64,000 nt of DNA from positions 868,001-932,000 of the forward strand of contig CAWDZQ010000004.1 in NCBI GenBank assembly GCA_963807065.1. Reading direction: 5' to 3'. The notes beneath the pieces are model-generated. The model had not been told where the DNA came from. It was given only the letters and a program-made list of their open reading frames with translations, and did not search any database. The first letter of the stretch is position 1. Each line of letters starts with the position of its first letter. Source of the DNA: CAWAND01 sp963807065. Its GTDB lineage: Bacteria; Chloroflexota; Anaerolineae; Anaerolineales; E44-bin32. Positions 29,487 to 38,619 of this stretch are shown in pieces. The position numbers and the translations under genes were made by a program.

Positions 29487-30500
29487 TCAGGCGATGCGTG
29501 AGAATTCATCGGGGCGGATTGGATTTTGAAGGGGCTCGCCATCGAAGAAGCGCCGGAGCTCCTCGGCAGCCCATTCGCTCATGCGTGCACAGTTCTTGAT
29601 GCAGCCTGCGATGTGGGGCGTAACCACCAAATTTGACAACTGCCGAAGTGGGCTATCCTGCGCAGGCGGTTCGGGATCGGTTACGTCAAGGAAGGCGAAA
29701 GCCTTCGGACGCTCCGCCAGGTGAATTGCCAGGGCCTCTTCATCAATCAGAGAACCTCTGGCCGTATTGATCAGGATGGCGTCGTCTTTCATCAAGGAAA
29801 GCCGGTGGGCATCAAGCATGTGCCGGGTGCTCGAGATTTCTGGGGCGTGAAGAGTCACGACGTCGGATGCCTTAAGCAGCTCATCCAATTCGACGTAGCT
29901 GACATGGTCGAAACCCAGGCTTCCCGGCTCAAGAAAAGGATCATGGACCTGGATCTCAACCTCAAAGGCCTGCAAGAGGTTGATCACATGCCGGCCCACA
30001 CCTCCGGCGCCAACCACGCCCACCGTGCGGCCAAATGTCTCACCGGCGGGCCACTGGGGGCTGTCTCGCCAGCCTCCCTCCTGCACCGTCCTGGCGAGCG
30101 GCCAAACGCGCTTGAGCCCGATCACAATCAGACCGAGCGCCGTCTCGGCCACATCTATGGCCAATGCTGGCGCGGCGGACGACACTTGAATCCCTCTTTC
30201 CCAAACGGCGTCTGATAGATATCGCTTTACACTCCCGCCAAGGTGGACGATAGCTTTCAGGTTCGGCGCCGCACCCACCACCTCTTGATCGAATGGGGCA
30301 ACTTCCCAGCTTGTGATGCAGGCATCCGCCTGCGGAAGAAGGACAAGAAGGTCTTGCTTTGAGGCCGCCTCCTGCCCGGGATGGTGCACCAGATGGGCAA
30401 TGGACTGCAGCCGCTCCCATGCCTTTTGTGAGAACATCCTTGGGTAGTGTTTTTGGCCAACCGCAATTGCGATGGTTGGGAGGTTGGTTGTGTTTGTCAT
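29487..30500 (-). CDS. D-2-hydroxyacid dehydrogenase (intact active site)
   Basis: The 337-aa product is an NAD-dependent hydroxyacid or phosphoglycerate dehydrogenase-like enzyme. The NAD loop is VGAGGVGRHV; the catalytic Arg is present in INTARGSLIDEEAL; the acid-base His lies in TPHIAGC. Unlike the two repeat-linked dehydrogenases, its catalytic residues are conventional and its sequence is clearly different. The gene starts at ATG 30500, about 25 bases downstream of an operator-like site, and is followed by the 5'-nucleotidase-like gene. Substrate unknown. Confidence 0.88.
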   Translation of the reverse strand: MTNTTNLPTIAIAVGQKHYPRMFSQKAWERLQSIAHLVHHPGQEAASKQDLLVLLPQADACITSWEVAPFDQEVVGAAPNLKAIVHLGGSVKRYLSDAVWERGIQVSSAAPALAIDVAETALGLIVIGLKRVWPLARTVQEGGWRDSPQWPAGETFGRTVGVVGAGGVGRHVINLLQAFEVEIQVHDPFLEPGSLGFDHVSYVELDELLKASDVVTLHAPEISSTRHMLDAHRLSLMKDDAILINTARGSLIDEEALAIHLAERPKAFAFLDVTDPEPPAQDSPLRQLSNLVVTPHIAGCIKNCARMSEWAAEELRRFFDGEPLQNPIRPDEFSRIA

Positions 30501-30525
30501 GGGCCTGGCGATGGGTTCGTCTCCT

Positions 30526-30553
30526 TGTCAAATGATGTCATCACCACTTGACC
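30526..30553 (-). promoter_or_regulatory. Operator-like site before dehydrogenase gene
   Basis: Read on the minus strand, GTCAAGTG is followed by TGACAT and then TTTGACA within 27 bases, the same order of elements as at 52713-52749. It lies 26-53 bp upstream of the ATG at 30500. TTGACA here could also serve as a -35 element. Function is inferred from recurrence only. Confidence 0.45.
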
Positions 30554-31037
30554 ATTGTTTGCTCTGAATCCCCTTTTAGGGTGCTCGCCATGACCGGCCT
30601 GCACTACCATCGGAGAACCATGCCTCAAGTTGGATTACACGTCAAGGAGAATCAACGGGCAAGCCCGGGGCTTGCCTGACTTCCCGCTCGCGGTCGGAGG
30701 CTTAATCTCGCCACATTCCCCTTCGCGTCTGCTCGCCCACATCAATCCCAAAGCGGCCCAGGGGTCAAAGCCGCAACCACGGCATGCGAAAGACCGCTTG
30801 GTGGAGGGTGTAGGGTCACCGGGATAATCCCTGAGGGTGATCCCACAACCTCAACCGTGGCCTCTTGCGGCGAACGTTGATTTGCGCGTCTTCGCTCAGA
30901 CAAGCCGTGGGAGAGAGTGCACACTGCCCATGGCCCTCGCCAACTCTTGTACATTATGACTTAACAGGCAGAACGGAACAAGCCCAATCTGGTCCCTAGA
31001 TAGGGCTCGTGTGGGGGCACCCGAGGGCATTTTCGTA

Positions 31038-31075
31038 AAGTGTCACTTCAACTCCAGGAAGATTGCCACTTGAAG
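31038..31075 (+). promoter_or_regulatory. Operator-like direct repeat TGTCACTT / TGCCACTT
   Basis: AAGTGTCACTT (31038-31048) is an interrupted palindrome. TGTCACTT at 31041 is repeated as TGCCACTT at 31064, again 23 bp apart, as at 10432/10455. It lies about 220-255 bp upstream of the copy 2 dehydrogenase start. Confidence 0.45.
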
Positions 31076-31293
31076 AGATGGGCGGGTTTGACGGTATCCT
31101 GCAGGTGAGCCGGTTCCACGCAAAGGTCGAGCAAAGTCCGGCGTGGGAGCTAGGCTCTCTCTGACCGGGGAGCTGCGCCGACCGAACGGCCGGCTACCGG
31201 CTCTGTCACGAGGGCCTCAGTTGGTCAGGATATGCCTGCAGGAGTTCTTCTTCCACTTTGCCAATCGCTCGCTCAGGATCCTTGGAGGCGAAG

Positions 31294-32526
31294 GTGTCAA
31301 AACATGTGACGATATTTGCAACACACAGGGGGGCCCGTCATCAGGATGCCGTGGTGGCGGCGGCGCCGTCTGAGTTGGAGATCCGCATGCTGCGGAGCCC
31401 GACCCGGGAAGCTTTGCTGGAGCAGGTCGGGGAGGCCGAGTTTCTGATCAGTGAGCGGTCCGGCCCAATCGACGCCGAGATCATCCGCGCCGGGGGCAGG
31501 CTGCGCCTGATCCAGCGTCTCGGGTCTCAGACATACGACATCGACCTGGAGGCGGCCCGGCAGGCGGACGTGCCGGTGTGCTACTGGCCGGTGGCGAGTT
31601 GCATCATGGTTTCAGAGCACATGATGCTCCAGCTGCTGTCACTGGCCAAGCGCCTGCGCGAAGTGATGGACATTGCCCTCGAAGCCGGCGACTGGGGCCA
31701 GGAGCCCCAACGCTGTGACGAAGACTACTTCGCCTACAACTGGTCTGGGCGGGAAGGCCTGGGGGGCTTGAGAGATCGAACGGTGGGCATCCTGGGCTTC
31801 GGTGAGATCGGCACAGAGCTGGCCCGGCGCCTCAGGCCCTTCGAGCCCAACCTGCTGTACAACAAGCGTGATCGATTGCCCCAAGAGGCCGAGCAGGCTC
31901 TGGGGATCCGCTTTGCACCGGCGGATGAATTGATCGCCGAAAGCGACTTCGTGTGTATGCTGCTGCCCTACTTCCCCGAGACGGAGCAGTCGATCGACGG
32001 CGAGGTGTTGGCCAGGATGAAACCAGGCGCCTGCCTGGTCAGCTGCGGGGCGGGCGGGGTGATCGACGAACAGGCCCTGGCCGAAGCCCTCAACTCGGGC
32101 CACCTGGGCGGGGCGGCGCTGGATACCTACACCTGGGAGCCGCTGCGCCAGGACAACCCCCTGCTCCCCCTCGCTCACCAGCCCCGGGCCAACCTGATCC
32201 TCACCCCACACACGGCTGCGGGATCTGAGGCGGCGAACCCGCAGGAAAGGAAGGACGATTACAGCAATATCTTAGGTGATCTTGCGGGGGGAAGAGTTGA
32301 GATACCGACTGGCCTGAGGTCGGTTGTCCTCGTAGAAACGAAAAGAGTGGGCAGACAGAGTCGCACGATGCATGGGCAAAGGGATTTGGACAAGGGGTCA
32401 AATCAATGCGCCAGCCGCCAGGTACGATGCTCTGGCGAAAGACAGAGATGTTGCCGTGAGAGCCGTGTCAGGGGCTTGGCGGAGGGCGCCTCGCAAGTGT
32501 CTCGGACCAAACAGGTCCGCAAATGA
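31294..32526 (+). CDS. D-2-hydroxyacid dehydrogenase-like, copy 2
   Basis: This is the paralogue of the 26482 gene, with an identical core (residues about 21-309) and the same Arg-to-Ala change in CGAGGVIDE. Its first 20 residues (VSKHVTIFATHRG) and its tail after TPHTAAGS (RKDDYSNIL) are related to copy 1 but clearly diverged. The frame then runs about 75 residues past the usual end with low-complexity sequence, so the true C-terminus is probably degraded or frameshifted after 32300. GTG 31294 follows GGAGG with correct spacing. It is transcribed opposite to copy 1. Confidence 0.78.
   Translation: MSKHVTIFATHRGARHQDAVVAAAPSELEIRMLRSPTREALLEQVGEAEFLISERSGPIDAEIIRAGGRLRLIQRLGSQTYDIDLEAARQADVPVCYWPVASCIMVSEHMMLQLLSLAKRLREVMDIALEAGDWGQEPQRCDEDYFAYNWSGREGLGGLRDRTVGILGFGEIGTELARRLRPFEPNLLYNKRDRLPQEAEQALGIRFAPADELIAESDFVCMLLPYFPETEQSIDGEVLARMKPGACLVSCGAGGVIDEQALAEALNSGHLGGAALDTYTWEPLRQDNPLLPLAHQPRANLILTPHTAAGSEAANPQERKDDYSNILGDLAGGRVEIPTGLRSVVLVETKRVGRQSRTMHGQRDLDKGSNQCASRQVRCSGERQRCCRESRVRGLAEGASQVSRTKQVRK
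31355..32222 (+). repeat. 868-bp inverted repeat, right arm
   Basis: This is the inverted counterpart of 26576-27443. The arms are separated by about 3.9 kb holding the 5'-nucleotidase-like gene and the intact dehydrogenase. The borders show no terminal inverted repeats, no target duplication and no transposase. Possible origins are gene conversion between two diverged paralogues or an assembly artefact. Confidence 0.9.
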
Positions 32527-33123
32527 AGGGCACCGACCGCCATGGCTCATGCCAAAGTCGGTTTTATGACATTTGACACTCCACGCAGGTCAACCAGCGT
32601 CGGTAATATTCGTAAAGTACAGATTGACAGGCGAAACACCCATCTGCTGGTCAGAGCGAGTGGATCCGGCAAGGTCAAACCGCTGGGAAACCTGCTCACG
32701 CGTGCCCCCCTTCCAGGTTGACCGTCTTAGCGTGCGTTGCGAGTCTGACCAAGCCAGGGCGCGCAGATGGCATAGGGACGTCGATAGTAACGTTGAGTCG
32801 TGCCGGGTGCGGGGAAGGGGACAAGTCATAGGCACGCCCTGCCGAGCCCGGCATCGCAGCGGTCCATTTTCTGCGTGGGAGCCACTCCCGGCTGGTGTGT
32901 AGGGTTCATGGTAGGTGTGGTCGATTAAGCCATGAAGAAGCGCGTGCGGGTGGCTCGGCGTGTTCGATGAGTTCGAGCGTGGCCAGTAGTTTGCGGGCTC
33001 GCATTGGGCGGGCGAAGCCGCCAAAGAGCCGGTGGCGCTGGGCACACGAGACATCGACTTGCCTGCAGAGCCGGTCCAACACCGGTGAACAAGCTTACCT
33101 AAACATGCATGAGGAGAACTGAC
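32527..33123. other. Intergenic region with operator-like motif
   Basis: No gene is recognised in these 600 bases. A site at 32567-32577 is described separately. A sequence TTCGTAAAGTACAG near 32609 resembles TTCGTAAAGTGTCAC at 31032. A 154-codon minus-strand frame (32590-33054) has no domain and looks non-coding. Confidence 0.4.
32567..32577 (+). promoter_or_regulatory. TGACATTTGAC motif
   Basis: This exact 11-mer also occurs at 38989-38999 (opposite strand) and 52728-52738, each in an intergenic region. Here it is about 550 bp upstream of the short-chain dehydrogenase operon. It is probably a regulator site, but direct proof is lacking. Confidence 0.4.
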
Positions 33124-33909
33124 ATGGCAGCGGGCAGATTCAAAGGTATGAGCGTTATCGTAACTGGGGCGGCCAAGGGCATTGGCAGGGCGTGTGCGCT
33201 GAGATTTGCCACAGAAGGGGCCAGTGTGGCCTGCCTGGACATGGACGCCGGCGCCAATGAGTCGGCCGCTTCAGAATGTGAGACGGGTGAAAACAAGTCC
33301 TTGGCGATCGCCTGCGATGTGACCGATCTGAAGAGCGTAGAGAGCGCGGTCAAGAAGGTGGTCGAAACTTGGGGTAAGGTGGACATCTTGGTGGCTTCGG
33401 CCGGGATCTACTCCGGGAGCCCGTTGGCCGAAGTGACCCAGGCGGATTGGCAACAAACCCTGGATGTGAATCTAACGGGGGTGTTTCACTGCAATCAGGC
33501 GGTGGCCGGTCTTTTGATCGAGCAAGGTTCCGGAAGCATCATCAATATCTCATCCATGGCCGGAAAGACGAGTTGGCCGGGCTCCGCCCAGTACTCTGCC
33601 TCTAAGAGTGGGGTGATCGGCCTGACGAGATCCGTCGCCATGGAACTCGCTCCGTACGGAGCCACTGCCAATGCCGTTTGCCCGGGCAATACCAAGACCG
33701 AGATGGTGGAGCGAGTGGCCTCCATCGTTGCGCCTGGAGTAGATATGCAGGCCGGTTCTTGGCTCGAAGCGCGGCGCAAAGACTGCCCGATGATGCGTTT
33801 CGCCGAGCCGTGGGAAATCGCTGGGGTGGTGGCGTTTTTGGCGTCCGATGACGCGCGTTACCTCACCGGGCAGGCGATCGAAGTTGACGGCGGAATGATC
33901 CTGGCTTAG
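33124..33909 (+). CDS. Short-chain dehydrogenase/reductase (FabG-like)
   Basis: This 261-aa SDR has the conventional layout: TGAAKGIG NAD(P) loop (residues 13-20), SAGIY in place of NNAG, catalytic Ser in NISSMAG and Tyr and Lys in YSASK, and a C-terminal VDGGMILA. It should oxidise or reduce a sugar, polyol or hydroxyacid. ATG 33124 has AGGAG nine bases upstream and is preferred over the frame start at 33109. It begins a co-directional run with a zinc alcohol dehydrogenase, a second SDR, an aldolase and a sugar kinase. Confidence 0.9.
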   Translation: MAAGRFKGMSVIVTGAAKGIGRACALRFATEGASVACLDMDAGANESAASECETGENKSLAIACDVTDLKSVESAVKKVVETWGKVDILVASAGIYSGSPLAEVTQADWQQTLDVNLTGVFHCNQAVAGLLIEQGSGSIINISSMAGKTSWPGSAQYSASKSGVIGLTRSVAMELAPYGATANAVCPGNTKTEMVERVASIVAPGVDMQAGSWLEARRKDCPMMRFAEPWEIAGVVAFLASDDARYLTGQAIEVDGGMILA

Positions 33910-33966
33910 GGTCGTCGGGATCCGACGGCTGAACCGCCAAGCCAGCCCATTGAAAGGGACGACAGC

Positions 33967-35007
33967 ATGAAGTCTCGCACCATTGAATTCGTGGCAGCCA
34001 AGGAAATGAGGGTCCTTGAACTCGAACTGCCCCCCATCGGGCCGCGACAAGTCCTCCTGAAGACAAAGGGATGCGCGCTCTGCACTTGGGAGCAGCGCTT
34101 CTACAAGGGCGGCTCTCCTGATGACTATCCTTTCCGAGGCGGGCATGAAGTTTCGGCTGTCGTGGCGGACATTGGTCCAGATTGCACGGCCGACATTCAA
34201 GTTGGGGATCTGGTGGCACCGGCTTTGAAGACTCGCTGCGGTTCCTGCTACTATTGTCGCCGGGGCCTGGACAACCAGTGCGAAAACGACCCGGGACCTC
34301 GCCAGCCTGGACAACCGTGGGGGCCGGGCGGGTTGAGTGATTATCTCATTGTCGAAGATTATCAGGTTTATCGGGCCGATCCTGGGGTTGATCCTGATCA
34401 CCTGGCTCTGGCAGAACCGGTCGCCTGTGTCCTTCGCAGTGTCAGCCGGCCGGCCCTGTTCCCGGGCGATAGAGTCCTCATTCAGGGCGCAGGCATGATG
34501 GGACAGCTTCATATTCTGCTTGCCAAGCGGCGAGCTCTGGAGGTCATCGTGAGCGAGCCGATGCCAGCTCGCCGTGAGCAGGCCCTGGAGAGCGGCGCTG
34601 ATGTCGTCTTGGACCCCACGGACAGCCATTTCCGGGAGGCGATTCTCGACCGGACCGGAGGCTATGGTGCCAACGCCGTCTTCTTCACTGCCGGGGGTGG
34701 GCCGGCCATCGACCAGGCCCTGAAAGTCGTGGCCAAGGGTGGCTGGCTGTGCCTCTATGGTTCTGTACACCCCAGCGGCGAAATCAACGTCGATCCAAAT
34801 CACATCCACTATGATGAACTTTTCGTGACGGGGACATTCAGCCACACTCGCGAGAGCTATCGCGAGGCGGTTGAGCTCATATCTCAAGCTCAGATTGACG
34901 TCTCACCTTTTATCACGGAGCGGGTCCCCTTCCCCGAGGGTGATTACGGCTTCGAGCGGGCGATCAGCTCGGACACATATCGGGTTCTGATGAGGTTCCA
35001 AGATTAG
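33967..35007 (+). CDS. Zinc-dependent alcohol/polyol dehydrogenase
   Basis: This 346-aa medium-chain dehydrogenase has a structural zinc motif with Cys91, Cys94, Cys97 and Cys105, catalytic-zinc candidates Cys39 and the GHE motif (His60, Glu61), and a Rossmann segment IQGAGMMGQLH. It resembles sorbitol and threonine dehydrogenase-like proteins and probably oxidises a polyol or sugar. A ribosome site (AAGGGAC) precedes ATG 33967. It is 57 bases after the SDR gene, consistent with one operon for a sugar or polyol pathway. Confidence 0.9.
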   Translation: MKSRTIEFVAAKEMRVLELELPPIGPRQVLLKTKGCALCTWEQRFYKGGSPDDYPFRGGHEVSAVVADIGPDCTADIQVGDLVAPALKTRCGSCYYCRRGLDNQCENDPGPRQPGQPWGPGGLSDYLIVEDYQVYRADPGVDPDHLALAEPVACVLRSVSRPALFPGDRVLIQGAGMMGQLHILLAKRRALEVIVSEPMPARREQALESGADVVLDPTDSHFREAILDRTGGYGANAVFFTAGGGPAIDQALKVVAKGGWLCLYGSVHPSGEINVDPNHIHYDELFVTGTFSHTRESYREAVELISQAQIDVSPFITERVPFPEGDYGFERAISSDTYRVLMRFQD

Positions 35008-35175
35008 GGTCGGGTTCTTCTAATCCATTCCCGGTGCAGCAAAGGGCCGGGTTCGGTGACTTTCCGAGCGTGGATGGCCGGAGTTGAGGATAGGCAAGAC
35101 GGCTGAAGAGGGCACGTGGCCGCTGCGCTGCACCGGCTGTGCCGAGGTTCGAGGGCGCTCCAAGAAAGGGCGGGG

Positions 35176-35928
35176 ATGAATATTCAAGGCAAGACCGCTC
35201 TCGTCACAGGTGGTGCGGTCCGCATCGGCCGGGCGATTACGCTGGGACTGGCCGAAGCCGGGGCAAATGTGGCCATTAATTACTTCCGTGATGCCGAGAA
35301 AGCGACTCAGACTGCGCAGGAGGCCTCGTCACTTGGGGTTTCGGCCCTGGCGGTCCAAGCCGACATCTCAAGTTGGGACCAAGTTCAACGCATGTTTTCA
35401 CAGATCCACCATGTGCTGGGCCCAGTCGAAATCGTGGTCAACAATGCGTCAGTGTTCCAGCCGACCCCCATTCCCACGGATTCGGTGGAGTCGTGGCGGG
35501 CGGTGACGAGCGTCTTGGTCAACGGTGCCTTCTATGTGTCCAACTTGGCAGCCCGTGACATGCTGGCGCAGAACAACGGTATCTTTATCAACATTGTCGA
35601 TCTGGCTGCCTGGGAGGCTTGGCCAGGCTATGCCGCCCATGTGGTCGGCAAATCAGCCCTCCTGGCGCTGACCCGCCAGCTGGCGATCGACCTGGGACCC
35701 CACGTCAGGGCCAACGCCATCGCACCGGGACCGGTGCTACCTCCGGCTGACTACTCACCGGAAAGGATCGAACGGACGGCTGGAAAGACTCTCCTCGATC
35801 GATGGGGGACACCGGAGGATATCGCGCGGACGGTTCGGTTCCTGGTCGAGTCCGATTACATCAATGCCGAGGTCATAGCTGTGGATGGGGGCGAACGCTA
35901 TGGCCATCGTAAACAAGAACCGGGATAG
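35176..35928 (+). CDS. SDR oxidoreductase, PTR1/FolM-like, His for Tyr
   Basis: The 250-aa protein is a paralogue of the 17217 gene. It has TGGAVRIG (residues 11-18) and a C-terminal VDGG. Its catalytic positions match the other copy exactly: Asp142 (NIVD) for Ser, His155 for Tyr (HVVGK) and Lys159 kept. The shared pattern shows the change is inherited rather than a sequencing error. ATG 35176 with GGGCGGGG before it is the family start; a longer frame from 35116 looks non-coding. It is followed 22 bases later by the aldolase gene. Confidence 0.86.
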   Translation: MNIQGKTALVTGGAVRIGRAITLGLAEAGANVAINYFRDAEKATQTAQEASSLGVSALAVQADISSWDQVQRMFSQIHHVLGPVEIVVNNASVFQPTPIPTDSVESWRAVTSVLVNGAFYVSNLAARDMLAQNNGIFINIVDLAAWEAWPGYAAHVVGKSALLALTRQLAIDLGPHVRANAIAPGPVLPPADYSPERIERTAGKTLLDRWGTPEDIARTVRFLVESDYINAEVIAVDGGERYGHRKQEPG

Positions 35929-35950
35929 AGATGGCTAGGAGAGTCAGCGA

Positions 35951-36736
35951 ATGAGTGTGACCAGAAGGGTGAAACGCATCTTTGCCGCCGATGGGAAAGC
36001 ATTGATCGTTGCCATGGATCACGGTCTGATCGATGGGCCGATCCAAGGGCTGGAGCATCCCGAGGCGACGATCGAGAAGATCATCGCCGGCGGCGCCAAT
36101 GCTGTGCTTACGTCCTATGGCTTGGCGCGTCGGTTTGCCTCTGAACTCGCCGGCATTGGATTGATCCTGCGAGTAGACGGCGGATCCACAAGCTTGGGAG
36201 AAAAGGGAGGGCCAGGGCGAATATTCTATACGGTTGAAGACGGTTTGCGCCTTGGTGCCGACGCACTCGCGGTCTCGGCCTTTCCCGGGTCTGAAGTCGA
36301 GTTAGACACTCTTCAGAACCTGGCCAAGGTGGCAGGTAAGGCACACGAATCTGGCTTGGCCGTGCTGGGCGAGATGGTCCCTGGAGGCTTCGACAGCCCG
36401 CCTGAAATGCGGACAGCCCAAGCGGTAGCGATATCTGCTCGAGTGGGCGCCGAACTGGGCGCAGATGTCATCAAGACACCTTATGCTTCCGGCTTTGAGG
36501 CCGTCACCAGCACAAGCTATGTCCCCGTCGTGATCTTGGGAGGCGCCAAGCGCGGCAAGGAGAGGGACATGCTGGCTGACATCAGGACGGCGATCGATGT
36601 TGGTGCATCGGGAGTCGCTATCGGGCGGAACATCTGGCAATCGGAGAATCCGGCTGCCATGACGGCGGCGGTGGCTGCCATCATTCACCGGAACGCATCC
36701 GTGGACGAGGCCATGCAAATCCTGGCCGAAGGGTAA
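35951..36736 (+). CDS. Class I aldolase, LsrF/FbaB (DeoC) family
   Basis: This 261-aa TIM-barrel protein has AMDHGLIDGP near the start, the Schiff-base lysine in DVIKTPY (Lys175) and GRNIWQSENP near the end, patterns shared with archaeal-type class I fructose-bisphosphate aldolase and with LsrF, the thiolase of autoinducer-2 breakdown. It probably cleaves or transfers acyl groups from a phosphorylated keto-sugar. A downstream FGGY kinase could supply the phosphorylated substrate. The exact reaction is unknown. Confidence 0.87.
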   Translation: MSVTRRVKRIFAADGKALIVAMDHGLIDGPIQGLEHPEATIEKIIAGGANAVLTSYGLARRFASELAGIGLILRVDGGSTSLGEKGGPGRIFYTVEDGLRLGADALAVSAFPGSEVELDTLQNLAKVAGKAHESGLAVLGEMVPGGFDSPPEMRTAQAVAISARVGAELGADVIKTPYASGFEAVTSTSYVPVVILGGAKRGKERDMLADIRTAIDVGASGVAIGRNIWQSENPAAMTAAVAAIIHRNASVDEAMQILAEG

Positions 36737-37107
36737 GGTCATCGTTCGAAGTGTGTCATGCCCGCAAGACTGACTCGATGGGGGCTCCCGACATGGTTCG
36801 GGCGCTGAGCGCAAGCGGGGCGCGTCGCAGCCGCGGGGCGATGAGCTAGTTGATTGTGGTCGATGGCGTTTGCCTTCCGCGGGCATAGCCCATGATCAAG
36901 GTCGGGGAAACCAAAGTTGAGGTCCCGGGATGATTATCCGTCAGCAGGGGACCGGGTCCCGAAGAAGGGTAACCGTCCAGGCATTTTGTCCCCGGTTGCG
37001 AAGCGGCCTCGTCGGGAGAGGGAGAATCAAGGTTGCCTGGGTGAGATATCCTTTCAATCCCAGTATGCTTAGTTGAAAGTCTGGAAGAGCCTCTCCCAGC
37101 CTCAAAG
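36737..37107. other. Intergenic region, nothing recognised
   Basis: This 370-base gap lies between the aldolase and kinase genes. A GAAGTGTGTCATG stretch near 36748 faintly resembles the operator-like motif but lacks its core. No gene or terminator is evident. Confidence 0.4.
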
Positions 37108-38619
37108 GTGGCCAATCTGAGCGCAAATCAGCTGCTCTTGGGTATCGACATTGGCACTCAAGCCGTGAAGGCCCTGGCGGTAACGCCGCGAGGGCGCATC
37201 GCGCATAGGGCCTCGATCGAACGGGCGCCGCGCCATCCTCACCCTGGTTGGGTTGAGATGGACACGGAGCGCGATTTGTGGGGTGCCGTACTCAGGGTCA
37301 TTCACGACCTGATCGATGACGGAATGGCTGGTGAGAGCGTCCAGGTAATCGGGGTCACGGGGATGGTTCCTTGCCTCACGCCAATCAATGGGGACGGCAA
37401 AGCAGTTGGACCAACGATTCTCTATTCAGACAATCGAGCTTTGGAGGAATTGGACTGGGTCAATGAAAAAGGCGGATTGAAAGAGACGGCTCAGGCCGTG
37501 GTTCCCAAGTTGGTTTGGCTCCGCAATCATCGGCCAACTGATTTCGAGCAGATCCGGACGGTCCTCTCGGCGCACAACTATGTGGTCTTTCGGCTGAGCG
37601 GTGAACGGTACGTGGATTACGACACCAGCAGCATCTTCGGTGGCGTGTTCGACAAGCAGAAGAGAGACTGGGCGGTAGAGATGTGCCGAAGCCTGGACCT
37701 CGACCCGGCGCTCTTCCCCAGCGCAAAGCCGGCAACCGCGTTGGTGGGGGCAGTGACGGCCCAGGCGGCCGCAGAGACGGGTCTGCCGCGAGGGATTCCT
37801 GTGATGGCGGGCACAGGTGACACCTTTGCGACGATGCTTGGCTGCGGGGTCATCGACCCCGGTGATGGCATGGTCGCCTTTGGCACCACGGGGTTGTTGA
37901 CGCTGACGCAGAGGCCCCTCGTCGAATTGGCCAGCGGCCCCCACTTCGACGATGGCAGCGGGACGGCATCTGTCGCCTGGGTGGCGAACGTCTTGTCCGC
38001 GGGCCGATTGGTTCGGTGGTTTGTCGATGTCCTGGGCCGGAAAGAAGCGTTCGGTGGAGGGGTTGTTGAGGGCTCCCCCTACGCCAAGTTGGAGGTCGAG
38101 GCGGGTCGAGTTCCCGCAGGGGGAGAGGGTCTGATCGTGCTTCCACACTGGCTTGGCCGGCGGACGCCCTCGCCCGATCCCAACTTGCGTGGGGCAATGG
38201 TCGGCTTCACCCCGTCCCACACCCTGGGCCATATCTATCGGGCCATTCTCGAGTCGTTTGCCTACAACCAGCGCCAGACTTTCGCTGCTGTGAGGCCGCA
38301 AATCCAGCGTTTGGTGGCCACGGCTGGAGGGGCACGCAGCCGGCTCTGGCGTCAGATCGTGACCGATGTACTCAACATGCCAATGGAATACTATCCTGCT
38401 GCAAGCGGTGCATTGGGCATTGCGTTCTTAGCGGGCCACGCCTCTGGTTTGATTGCGGATTTCAACGCGGTCAAACGGGACTGGCTGCGGGACCCTGAGA
38501 TCAGCTCCCCCGATCCGGTCGCCGTGGCGTCCTACAACGGATACTTCGAAGTGTACTGCGAGGTGGAGGCGCAGCTGACGGCGCCGTTCGAGCATCTGGC
38601 GCGCCTCGCCACCGCATAA
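37108..38619 (+). CDS. FGGY-family sugar kinase (xylulokinase-like)
   Basis: The 503-aa kinase has the FGGY/actin-like ATPase fold: LLGIDIGTQAVKA at the start, the hinge GVTGM, the ATP-binding MAGTGDTFATMLGCG and a C-terminal domain with ATAGGARSRLWRQI. It would phosphorylate a keto- or aldo-sugar or polyol. The start is GTG 37108. It lies downstream of the SDR, alcohol dehydrogenase and aldolase genes, so the set fits an oxidise, phosphorylate and cleave pathway for a sugar or polyol; an Lsr-like role is an alternative. Confidence 0.9.
   Translation: MANLSANQLLLGIDIGTQAVKALAVTPRGRIAHRASIERAPRHPHPGWVEMDTERDLWGAVLRVIHDLIDDGMAGESVQVIGVTGMVPCLTPINGDGKAVGPTILYSDNRALEELDWVNEKGGLKETAQAVVPKLVWLRNHRPTDFEQIRTVLSAHNYVVFRLSGERYVDYDTSSIFGGVFDKQKRDWAVEMCRSLDLDPALFPSAKPATALVGAVTAQAAAETGLPRGIPVMAGTGDTFATMLGCGVIDPGDGMVAFGTTGLLTLTQRPLVELASGPHFDDGSGTASVAWVANVLSAGRLVRWFVDVLGRKEAFGGGVVEGSPYAKLEVEAGRVPAGGEGLIVLPHWLGRRTPSPDPNLRGAMVGFTPSHTLGHIYRAILESFAYNQRQTFAAVRPQIQRLVATAGGARSRLWRQIVTDVLNMPMEYYPAASGALGIAFLAGHASGLIADFNAVKRDWLRDPEISSPDPVAVASYNGYFEVYCEVEAQLTAPFEHLARLATA

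Larger units (their letters stand above)
30501..31293. other. Intergenic region between divergent dehydrogenases
   Basis: About 790 bp separates two divergent dehydrogenase genes. I see no gene. It holds two operator-like sites (30526 and 31038) and a GTACATTATGACTTAACA stretch near 30951. Small frames on either strand lack domains. Confidence 0.45.

Noticed and set aside
26576..32222. Inverted repeat as an insertion sequence or composite transposon
   Set aside because: No transposase, no terminal inverted repeats and no target duplications; borders fall inside homologous genes.
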